The notes below the pieces were generated by a model, which was given only the letters and a program-made list of their open reading frames with translations, was not told the origin of the DNA and made no database searches. Positions 9,821 through 18,320 of a DNA stretch of 19,715 nucleotides are shown one piece after another. The stretch spans positions 1-19,715 of the forward strand of contig JBAYSY010000048.1 of assembly GCA_041675885.1 (NCBI GenBank), given 5' to 3'. This DNA is from JBAYSY01 sp041675885 (GTDB lineage: Bacteria > Pseudomonadota > Alphaproteobacteria > Rhodobacterales > Rhodobacteraceae). Every line of letters begins with the position of its first letter. Position 1 is the stretch's first letter. A program made the translations under genes and the position numbers.

Positions 9821-10630
9821 TTATGCGGGTGGAGCGCCGTTTGGTGATCCAGCGCCGGTATTTCGCGAAAACCTTGCCCGTTGTCGCCACCGAAGTCTGT
9901 GCCGGATGGCGCGCAGCCTGTTGCGCAGCAGGCGGCGCTGTTTGATCAGGCCATAAAGGACACTGCGCCCCCCGTGCCCCCGTTTGTCCCCGCCGCCGTC
10001 GTCAATCTCGCTTTCGGCGCCGGTCGTGGTGACGAGGGGCGGCATGACCACAAGCCCGCGGTCCGTCCTGCATTGCCAGTCGCGAAAGAACATGTCCACC
10101 GGCGCGGTGATGCTGCGGTGCCCTTCCACAAACGCCCTTGCGCCGGTGCGCGACCAGACGATCCCGGTTGTTCGCACAGGAAAGTAATGGGCCTTCAGAA
10201 GCTCGTGGCCCCCGGTGCCCATCAGCAACGAGGTGTATTTCGCCCGCCGTGCGCCGACATTGATTATGTCCCACGCCACCCCGTTCCGTCCCAGCCAGTC
10301 CAGCATCGCGCCCAGTGCCCCGTGCGTGCCCGGTGCCAGTTGCATGTCATCCTCCAGCACCAGCGCATGTTCGGCATCGCCTTGCAGAAACCGCCGCGCG
10401 CAATCAAGGTGACTGTAATAGCAGCCGATTTCCGCACCACGCAGCGGCCGCCCCATCACCCGCATCGCCCCGCGCGGGTCGTAATCCGCCACTTGCGACA
10501 CATCGAGGCCGCGCCCGTCGAACGCGGGAACCCGCGTGAACTCCACCCCCGCCGCGCGAAGCTGGCGGGTGGCGGACTCCAGCCGCGCATCGCTTCCGTC
10601 AAGGTTGATGAGGTAGGTGGCAAGGGTCAA
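9821..10630 (-). CDS. Glycosyltransferase family 25, tandem paralogue 1 (269 aa)
   Basis: A GT25 (LPS biosynthesis) glycosyltransferase, probably adding a hexose to the LPS core in the cytosol. Motifs are the N-terminal YLINLDGSDARLES, the GCYYSHLDCARRF helix, and the metal-binding ALVLEDDM with Glu93-Asp94-Asp95. The C-terminal third has a TTTGAESEID motif and a basic tail. The TTG at 10630 is chosen because it aligns exactly with the ATG of the paralogue at 11397 and overlaps the preceding stop as TTGA. A GTG at 10663 would add 11 residues overlapping the paralogue and has no ribosome binding site. The first 95 residues differ from the paralogue at only eight positions, and the first ~40 codons are identical at DNA level. 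The C-terminus diverges and is longer. Confidence 0.87.
   Translation of the reverse strand: MTLATYLINLDGSDARLESATRQLRAAGVEFTRVPAFDGRGLDVSQVADYDPRGAMRVMGRPLRGAEIGCYYSHLDCARRFLQGDAEHALVLEDDMQLAPGTHGALGAMLDWLGRNGVAWDIINVGARRAKYTSLLMGTGGHELLKAHYFPVRTTGIVWSRTGARAFVEGHRSITAPVDMFFRDWQCRTDRGLVVMPPLVTTTGAESEIDDGGGDKRGHGGRSVLYGLIKQRRLLRNRLRAIRHRLRWRQRARFSRNTGAGSPNGAPPA
10509..10629 (-). repeat. 121-bp perfect direct repeat, copy in GT25 paralogue 1
   Basis: This stretch is identical base for base to 11276-11396, at an offset of 767 bp. It covers codons ~1-41 of the GT25 gene including every third codon position, whereas identity drops sharply on its 3' side. Confidence 0.95.
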
Positions 10631-11397
10631 TGTGTCAAATGCCCTTCTGCCTGTCGCCGCCACCGCGCCCGGTGCCGGATGGCGCGCAGCTTGTTGCGCA
10701 GAAGGCGGCGCTGCTTGATCAGGCCATAGAACGGGCTGCGGCCGCCGCGTCGTCGATTGCCGCCGCCGTCGATATCGCTTTCAGCACCGGTCGTCGTGAC
10801 AAGCGGCGGCGTGACCGACAGCCCTCGATCGACCTGCGATTGCCATTCCCGGAAGAACTGATCGAGTGACGCGAAGATTTTGTGGTGTCCCGTCACAAAC
10901 GCCTGCGCCCCTTCCCGCGACCAGACAAGCCCGGTCGTCGTCTGCGGAAAGTAATGCGCCCGCACCAGTGTGTGCGCTGCAATGGTCGTCAGCGGCGAGG
11001 TGTATTTCAGCCCCGGCGCGCCGATATTGATGATGTCCCATTCCATCCGGTTCTGCGCCAGCCAGCCCAGCATTTCCGACAGGGTTTGCACCGTGCTCGG
11101 CGCAAGCCGCATGTCGTCTTCCAGCACCAGCGCATGATCGGCGCCGCTTTCAAGGAACCGGCGCGCGCAATCGAGATGGCTGTAATAGCAGCCGATTTCC
11201 GCGCCACGCAGCGGCCGCCCGACGTAGCGCATCGCCCCGCGCGCGTCGTAATCCGCCACCTGCGACATATCGAGCCCGCGCCCGTCGAACGCGGGAACCC
11301 GCGTGAACTCCACCCCCGCCGCGCGAAGCTGGCGGGTGGCGGACTCCAGCCGCGCATCGCTTCCGTCAAGGTTGATGAGGTAGGTGGCAAGGGTCAT
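10627..11397 (-). CDS. Glycosyltransferase family 25, tandem paralogue 2 (256 aa)
   Basis: The second GT25 glycosyltransferase, upstream of its near-twin in transcription. It shows the same motif order: YLINLDGSDARLES, GCYYSHLDCARRF, ALVLEDDM with Glu93-Asp94-Asp95, and TTTGAESDID near residue 210. Both copies also share the C-terminal YGLIKQRRLLRN segment followed by a basic stretch. The ATG at 11397 overlaps the stop of the upstream gene as ATGA, and its stop overlaps the next gene as TTGA, so three genes are likely translationally coupled. The middle region (about residues 96-200) is clearly diverged from paralogue 1. The two may therefore use different acceptors or add successive sugars. 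Donor sugar unknown. Confidence 0.9.
   Translation of the reverse strand: MTLATYLINLDGSDARLESATRQLRAAGVEFTRVPAFDGRGLDMSQVADYDARGAMRYVGRPLRGAEIGCYYSHLDCARRFLESGADHALVLEDDMRLAPSTVQTLSEMLGWLAQNRMEWDIINIGAPGLKYTSPLTTIAAHTLVRAHYFPQTTTGLVWSREGAQAFVTGHHKIFASLDQFFREWQSQVDRGLSVTPPLVTTTGAESDIDGGGNRRRGGRSPFYGLIKQRRLLRNKLRAIRHRARWRRQAEGHLTH
11276..11396 (-). repeat. 121-bp perfect direct repeat, copy in GT25 paralogue 2
   Basis: Partner of the tract at 10509-10629. The first base beyond it at the start codon differs (ATG here, TTG in the other copy), and the other boundary is a G/C difference at 11275 versus 10508. Confidence 0.95.
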
Positions 11398-12176
11398 GTG
11401 ATACTCTCGTCAAGCATCTGCGCAAGGAAGCTGCCGGGGGGTATCTGACCACCATGTTCCGAGGCACGAATCTTGCCAAGTCTGGACGCCCACAGATGCA
11501 CTGCCCAAGTATCTGGCGGAAGGCTCTCACATGTGATTGCGCCGGGGGTCAGCAGCAGACCCGCATCGGCATAGGGCACCGGATAGAAAACGGTTTGTGG
11601 CAGGGTATGGGCGATTTCCCCTGTCTTGCGCAGTTGGTGAGTCAGCAGGGTCGGCCCCACCGCGCCCCATGGCCAGCGCTCGATCGGCAGGCCGCGCCCG
11701 GCGGATTTAAGCCAGTATTTGAAGCGACGGAACCCTGTCATCCAAGGGGGCAGGCCGGTGGTGTCCGGCGTGATTTCCAACAGTGCCCGCAGGGTGCGGG
11801 ATTCATGCGGCAAGCGAAGGACGGCGCAGTTTACTTTTTCATCGGCTTCAAAGCCGAAAATCCAGTCGCCCGCCCCATCAAGGCTACGCAGGGCGATCAC
11901 GTCCAGATCCACCCAGATAGAGTCGGTCTTCTGCATCAGCGCGTAGCGGAACAGATCGGAATGAAGCGCCGGGCTGCCGGATTTGTGGTGACGGATGACC
12001 CTGCCGGGATCGAAGATGTCCCTTGCATCCCGAACTGTAACGCCTTTGGGAATACCCGCGACGTCCTGCATCACGTAAAGCGTCAGCCGGTCGCCGTGCC
12101 GCAGGAAAGACTGCGCGCTGGCGATCTCGATTGCTCCCAACCGATCACCGATCCACAAGCTCGCGAGCTCTGCCAT
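11394..12176 (-). CDS. DXD-motif sugar transferase, first gene of LPS core block (260 aa)
   Basis: This protein resembles the Gly_transf_sug (DXD) group, which includes capsule and LPS sugar transferases. It opens MAELASLWIGDRLGAIEIAS. It has LHSDLFRYAL around residues 71-80 and the nucleotide-sugar motif SIWVDLDVIALR with Asp90 and Asp92. The frame is open further up to a TTG at 12281 or an ATG at 12269. The internal ATG at 12176 is preferred because the conserved-looking sequence begins there and the extra 31-35 residues look non-coding; no clear ribosome binding site decides it. Its stop overlaps the next start as ATGA. Base composition is visibly lower in GC than the neighbours (about 57-58% in 11401-11520 by direct count, against about 75% in a sampled stretch of kdtA), which hints at horizontal origin. 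Confidence 0.82.
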   Translation of the reverse strand: MAELASLWIGDRLGAIEIASAQSFLRHGDRLTLYVMQDVAGIPKGVTVRDARDIFDPGRVIRHHKSGSPALHSDLFRYALMQKTDSIWVDLDVIALRSLDGAGDWIFGFEADEKVNCAVLRLPHESRTLRALLEITPDTTGLPPWMTGFRRFKYWLKSAGRGLPIERWPWGAVGPTLLTHQLRKTGEIAHTLPQTVFYPVPYADAGLLLTPGAITCESLPPDTWAVHLWASRLGKIRASEHGGQIPPGSFLAQMLDESIT

Positions 12177-12292
12177 GCCACCATTCCATTGCCGGGATGC
12201 CCTGCGGACCCTGCCGGATGCCGGTAGCACCCGGCCCCGGCCTGCCTCCGTTTGCGTAACCCAATCCATGGTGCGGAACAAGGCTTTCCCCG

Positions 12293-12311
12293 GCCCCCGG
12301 CCCCGGGGGGC
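12293..12311 (-). other. GC-only hairpin after the anion transporter gene
   Basis: A GCCCCC/GGGGGC inverted pair lies seven bases beyond the transporter stop codon on the minus strand. No U-run follows, so it is a weak candidate for separating the transporter transcript from the LPS block. Confidence 0.3.
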
Positions 12312-12317
12312 TTCGGG

Positions 12318-13706
12318 TCACAGGGCTCCCAGCAGTTTCCACCACAGGAAATCCAGCGGGAACAGCACGAGGATGGTGACCAGCGTCAGCGGGATGGTGA
12401 CCTTCAGCAGATGGCCCAGCCGTTCGCCCGACATCTGCATGGCGACCACCAGCGGACCGACCTGGTAGGGGAAGATCACGGTCGAGAACCCGGCCACCTG
12501 GGTCATCAGCACCGTGTTCAGGCTGAACCCGCTCTGCGCCGCCAGATCGCCCGCCATCGGCGTCAGCACCGCCGGAACGCCGGGCACGGTGGTGAACAGC
12601 CCCGTCAGCGTGGACATCAGCGTGAGCGAGGCGAAATTCAGCGCATCCGCCCCCGGCGCAAGCGGCAGGACCGCGATCAGCGCCTCGCCCAGAAGCGCGC
12701 CAAGCCCGGAACTGTTGACCAGCGACCCCAGCGCCAGCGCGCCCGCGACGAACAGCAGCATCCCGAAATCGACCGAGGATTTGAAGGCCGGGGGCGTGAC
12801 GACCCCGACCCCGGGCAGCAGCAGCAGCACCGCCGCCACCAGCCCGACCCAGGCCGCATTCACCCCGTGCAGGCTGTCGGTCATCCAGAGGGCCAGCGTG
12901 GCCAGCAGGATCACCGCCACCCGGACCCGCGCGGCCCGGCTGACCGGCTTGCCGTTCCCGGCCTTGTCATGCGCGGGCAGGGGCGTGCCCGGGGTGTCGG
13001 GAAACAGCCACAGCACCAGCAGCACGACCGCCACCGCCTTCAACACGCCCAGCACAGGGAAATGCAGCAGCAGGTAATCCATGTAGCCGAAGGAGGCGTC
13101 GTGGATGGTTTCGGCCGCGCCGGAGAGCACCATGTTCGGAATGTTCGAGGGCAGGATGGAAAAGCCGGGCATGTTGGTGCCCAGCGCCAGCACGGCGGCA
13201 ATGCCGATCCGCCCCTTCGACCCCGGCCCGAAACCCATCCGGTCGGCCAGCGCCATTCCCACCGGCACCATGACCACCGCCCGCCCGACCGACGAGGGCA
13301 TCAGAAAGCTCAGCAGCACCGAAACCGCCATCAGCCCGCCGATCAGCCGCGGATAGCTGCCGGTCAGCAGCGGTGCCAGCCCCCCCGCCAGCTTGCCGCC
13401 CAGCCCCGACATCGAAATCGCCGCCCCGATCACGAAGCCCGAGACGATCAGCCAGATCGCGGCCGATTCGAACCCGGCAAAGACCAGATCCGGCCCGGCA
13501 AGGCCGAAGACCAGCAGCACCGCGAAGAAAAGCAGGCTGGCAAGGTAGCCCGGCACGATGCTTGTGCCCCACAGCACCAGCGTCACCAGAACGATGCCGA
13601 GGATCCACGCCTGATCCCCCGCCAGCATCGCGGGCTGCATCACCCCGATCGTCAGCGCGGCAAGGACGACAAGGCCCGTCAGAAGGGGTTTCGCGGCAAG
13701 GCGCAT
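12318..13706 (-). CDS. SLC13/DASS-type anion transporter (462 aa)
   Basis: A polytopic inner-membrane protein with about 11-12 hydrophobic segments. The layout matches the divalent-anion:sodium symporter / ion-transporter superfamily, which imports dicarboxylates, sulfate or related anions. Two inverted-repeat-like halves are visible. The first has the conserved polar loop MPSSVGRAVVMVPVG (about residue 155) and GTNMPGFSILPSNIPN. The second has TTVPGVPAVLTPMAG and FPYQVGPLVVAMQM. The ATG at 13706 is chosen because GGAG lies eight bases upstream (13715-13718) and the first membrane segment follows directly. An ATG at 13745 lacks a ribosome binding site. It is divergent from an AraC regulator, so it is probably that regulator's target. 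Substrate unknown. Confidence 0.88.
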   Translation of the reverse strand: MRLAAKPLLTGLVVLAALTIGVMQPAMLAGDQAWILGIVLVTLVLWGTSIVPGYLASLLFFAVLLVFGLAGPDLVFAGFESAAIWLIVSGFVIGAAISMSGLGGKLAGGLAPLLTGSYPRLIGGLMAVSVLLSFLMPSSVGRAVVMVPVGMALADRMGFGPGSKGRIGIAAVLALGTNMPGFSILPSNIPNMVLSGAAETIHDASFGYMDYLLLHFPVLGVLKAVAVVLLVLWLFPDTPGTPLPAHDKAGNGKPVSRAARVRVAVILLATLALWMTDSLHGVNAAWVGLVAAVLLLLPGVGVVTPPAFKSSVDFGMLLFVAGALALGSLVNSSGLGALLGEALIAVLPLAPGADALNFASLTLMSTLTGLFTTVPGVPAVLTPMAGDLAAQSGFSLNTVLMTQVAGFSTVIFPYQVGPLVVAMQMSGERLGHLLKVTIPLTLVTILVLFPLDFLWWKLLGAL

Positions 13707-13781
13707 CGCATCGGCTCCGGAATGGCGGATCGGGACGGGCTTCATCTAGCCATGTTCGCCCTCTTGTGCCAGATTGGGATC
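13707..13781. promoter_or_regulatory. Divergent promoter/operator region of transporter and AraC gene
   Basis: Only about 75 bases separate the preferred starts of the two divergent genes, so both promoters and any regulator binding site must overlap here. No confident promoter hexamers or inverted repeat could be picked out by eye. The assignment is from gene arrangement. Confidence 0.45.
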
Positions 13782-14597
13782 ATGCCAACAGATGTCGCCA
13801 GAGCGCCATATTTCGATCCTTCGGACATTGCCTGGATGCTTGATCCGGCCCGGCCGGTCCTGACCCATGGCCGGGTGATCGCGACCGGGCATTCGGTCCG
13901 CCCGCACAGCCACCCGCGCGGTCAGCTTCTGTGGGCGATGCGCGGGGTGCTGCGGGTCACCAGCAACAGCGGCATCTGGCTGGTGCCGCCCAGTCATGTG
14001 GTCTGGATCCCCGGCGGGATGGAACATTCGGTCACCGCCGAATCCGAGGCGGAGCTGCTGAACATCTATGTCGATCCCTCGGCTCCGGTGCGCCCGGACA
14101 GCCAGCCGGTGCCCGGTTGCGCGGTGCTGCTGCTGACGCCGCTGGCGCGCGAGATGATCCGCCGTCTTGGCGAAAGCGACACTTCCGCGCCTTTCGATGA
14201 ACGTCTGCTGCGCTTTTGCGCGGCCCTGCTGGACGAACTGGACAACCTGCCCGAGGCGCCGCTGAACCTGCCCGGCGGGCAGGATGAGCGGCTGACCCGG
14301 GTCACGCGGCACCTGATCGCCCGTCCCGACGAGTCCCGCCAGCTTGCCGAACTCAGCCAGATCGCCGGTGCCAGCCCGCGCACGCTGGAACGGCTGTTCC
14401 GCGCCGAAACCGGGCTGACGTTCCGGCAGTGGCGGGCGAAACTGCGGCTGCTGAACGCCATCGAGGCGCTGGGCCGGGGTGAAAGCAGCACGGTCATCGC
14501 CTATTCGCTGGGCTACCGCAGCCCAAGCGCCTTCATCGCCGCCTTCCGCGAAGCCTTCGGCACCACCCCGCAACGTTTTCTGCACAACCGCGCCTGA
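13782..14597 (+). CDS. AraC-family transcriptional regulator with cupin sensor domain (271 aa)
   Basis: The N-terminal half is a cupin-like sensor with HSVRPHSHPRGQLLWAMRG (His42, His44, Gln48) and WLVPPSHVVWIPGG. The C-terminal part, about residues 185-268, holds the two helix-turn-helix motifs of AraC proteins: LAELSQIAGASPRTLERLF and the signature SLGYRSPSAFIAAFREAFG-TTPQRF. ATG 13782 is preferred because a GGGA sequence precedes it. An in-frame ATG at 13752 would extend the protein by 10 residues toward the transporter gene without a ribosome binding site. The frame is open far upstream, but that is antisense to the transporter. The layout is reminiscent of the E. coli NimR-NimT pair, in which an AraC regulator controls a divergent exporter gene, though that transporter is of another family. 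Confidence 0.92.
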   Translation: MPTDVARAPYFDPSDIAWMLDPARPVLTHGRVIATGHSVRPHSHPRGQLLWAMRGVLRVTSNSGIWLVPPSHVVWIPGGMEHSVTAESEAELLNIYVDPSAPVRPDSQPVPGCAVLLLTPLAREMIRRLGESDTSAPFDERLLRFCAALLDELDNLPEAPLNLPGGQDERLTRVTRHLIARPDESRQLAELSQIAGASPRTLERLFRAETGLTFRQWRAKLRLLNAIEALGRGESSTVIAYSLGYRSPSAFIAAFREAFGTTPQRFLHNRA

Positions 14598-14636
14598 ACC
14601 GGCGGGCGTGAGCCGGGGGCCGCGCGCCGTTCCGGG

Positions 14637-16010
14637 TCAGCAGTTCGGCACGTTGACGGCGAGGCCGCCGAGTGAGGTTTCCTTGTATTTCTCGCTCATG
14701 TCGGCGCCGGTCTGGCGCATGGTCTCGATACAGGCGTCGAGCGGCACCAGATGCGTCCCGTCGCCCCGGAGCGCCAGCGAGGCCGCCGAGACCGCCTTAA
14801 TCGCCCCGAGGCCGTTCCTTTCGATGCAGGGCACCTGCACCAGCCCCTTCACCGGGTCGCAGGTCATGCCCAGGTGATGCTCCAGCGCGATTTCGGCGGC
14901 GTTCTCGACCTGTGCGGGGGTTGCGCCCATCACTGCGGCAAGCCCCGCCGCCGCCATTGCCGCCGCCGATCCGACCTCGGCCTGGCAGCCGGATTCCGCG
15001 CCCGAGATCGAGGCGTTGTGCTTGACGATGCCGCCGATCGCCGCGGCGGTCAGCAGGAATTCGCCCACCCGCGCCGGGTTTGCCCCCGGCACGTGGTCCA
15101 GCCAGTAGCGGATCACCGCGGGCACCACCCCGGCGGCGCCATTCGTCGGTGCGGTGACCACCTGGCTTCCGGCGGCGTTCTCCTCGTTCACCGCCATGGC
15201 GTAGGTGCTCATCCAGTCGTTGATCGTGTGCGGCGGGGTCAGGTTCAGCCCGTGCTCGGCCTTCAGCGCCCGGTGGATCGCCGCCGCGCGCCGCCGGACC
15301 TTGAGCCCGCCGGGCAGCGTGCCTTCGGTGGCAAGCCCGCGGTCGATGCAATCGTTCATCACCTGCCAGAGCCGGGCCAGCCCCTTGTCGATCTCCGCCG
15401 CCGGGCGGAACACCCGTTCGTTGGCGCGTTTCATCGCGGCGATGCTCAGGCCGCTTTCCCCGGCCATGCGCAGCATCGCCGCCGCGCTTTCGAACGGATA
15501 CGGGCAGGGGGCGGCGGGGCGGGCGGCTTCGCCCGCGGCCAGTTCCGCCTCGGTCAGCACGAAGCCGCCGCCGATGGAATAATAGGTCTCCTGCGCGATG
15601 GTGTCGCCCTGGGCGTCGGTGGCCATCAGGATCAGCCCGTTGGCATGGCCCGGAAGCGCCGGGCCGTAGTCGAAGCGCAGGTCGCTGTCCGGGTCGAAGA
15701 CCAGCGCGGGCAGGCCCGGCGGGGTCACGCTGCGGCTGGCCCGGATCGCATCCAGCGCCGCCGCGGCCGCCCCGGCGTCGTAGCTTTCGGGCGTGAACCC
15801 GGCAAGGCCGAGGATCACCGCCCGGTCGGTCGCGTGCCCGACCCCGGTGAAGGCGAGCGAGCCGTGCAGCGAGGCCCGCAGCCCGTGCGGCCGGAACGGC
15901 AGCGCCCGCAGCCGGTCGAGAAACCGCGCCGCCGCCGCCATCGGCCCCATGGTATGCGAGGACGACGGGCCGATCCCCACCTTGAAGATTTCGAAAACCG
16001 ACAGGAACAT
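14637..16010 (-). CDS. sdaA: L-serine ammonia-lyase, single-chain [4Fe-4S] type (457 aa)
   Basis: Deaminates L-serine to pyruvate and ammonia in the cytosol with an oxygen-sensitive [4Fe-4S] cluster instead of PLP. The beta-like N-terminal domain begins MFLSVFEIFKVGIGPSSSHT. The catalytic alpha domain has TAPTNGAAGVVPAV and GAESGCQAEVGSA. Cluster ligands are at Cys342 (GCQ), Cys384 (TCDP) and Cys395 (VPCIE). The chain ends in Cys457. The spacing matches the structurally studied Legionella enzyme (Cys343/385/396 and a C-terminal Cys458 that reaches into the active site) shifted by one. The ATG has AAGGG seven bases upstream. The gene is convergent with the AraC gene (39-base gap) and follows acs and repeat copy 3 on the same strand, so it probably has its own promoter. 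Confidence 0.97.
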   Translation of the reverse strand: MFLSVFEIFKVGIGPSSSHTMGPMAAAARFLDRLRALPFRPHGLRASLHGSLAFTGVGHATDRAVILGLAGFTPESYDAGAAAAALDAIRASRSVTPPGLPALVFDPDSDLRFDYGPALPGHANGLILMATDAQGDTIAQETYYSIGGGFVLTEAELAAGEAARPAAPCPYPFESAAAMLRMAGESGLSIAAMKRANERVFRPAAEIDKGLARLWQVMNDCIDRGLATEGTLPGGLKVRRRAAAIHRALKAEHGLNLTPPHTINDWMSTYAMAVNEENAAGSQVVTAPTNGAAGVVPAVIRYWLDHVPGANPARVGEFLLTAAAIGGIVKHNASISGAESGCQAEVGSAAAMAAAGLAAVMGATPAQVENAAEIALEHHLGMTCDPVKGLVQVPCIERNGLGAIKAVSAASLALRGDGTHLVPLDACIETMRQTGADMSEKYKETSLGGLAVNVPNC

Positions 16011-16110
16011 GTCTCACCCTTCGCGCCGGACCATGTGCCCTGCAATAGCCTGCCCGGGCATGGAGCGGCTGGATCAAAGCGGCGCTGTCCGGGTTGGAAC
16101 CGACATGCTG

Positions 16111-16347
16111 CGAAACAGAGGGCAGCGGCCGGCCGCGGGGGGCCGCTGCAACGACTGTGGTCTGGCAGTTTATGGTGCCTGATACCCCGACGTATGTGCA
16201 TGTCGAAACGTTGCAATAGCGGCCGCCCGTGCGGGCGGTCGGCCGCTGCCCGGCGGCGCTGGCGCGCCTTGATTCCGGGCAAGGGGGGAGGAGCAAAGGC
16301 TGCGCCCTCCCGCCGGTCAACACGACCACCGGACACCGTCGTTCCGG
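16111..16347 (-). repeat. Dispersed structured repeat, copy 3
   Basis: Third copy, on the minus strand. The core is 16119-16250 (132 bp), with inverted 16-mers at 16235-16250 and 16119-16134; the latter has one change (GGCCG for GACCG). The first 41 bases in element sense match copies 1 and 2 exactly. The left module starts right at the acs stop codon (CCGGAACGACGG against CCGGAATGGTGG of copy 1) and is more diverged, with about 28 of 39 matches by hand alignment. The CCCGGAATCAAGGCGCGCC segment before the core is nearly unchanged. The whole gap between acs and sdaA is 16011-16347. The rest of it (16011-16110) shows no gene, and contains GCTGTCCGGG, also present beside copy 2. Confidence 0.9.
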
Positions 16348-18288
<1,941 letters not shown>

Positions 18289-18320
18289 TCGTTTCCTCCC
18301 CCGAAACTCTCGCCTTATCC

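Noticed and set aside
12252..13781. Long N-terminal extension of the AraC gene frame (~510 codons)
   Set aside because: It is antisense to the membrane transporter and gives an Arg/His/Gln-rich sequence. The AraC protein starts at a normal position near 13752-13782.
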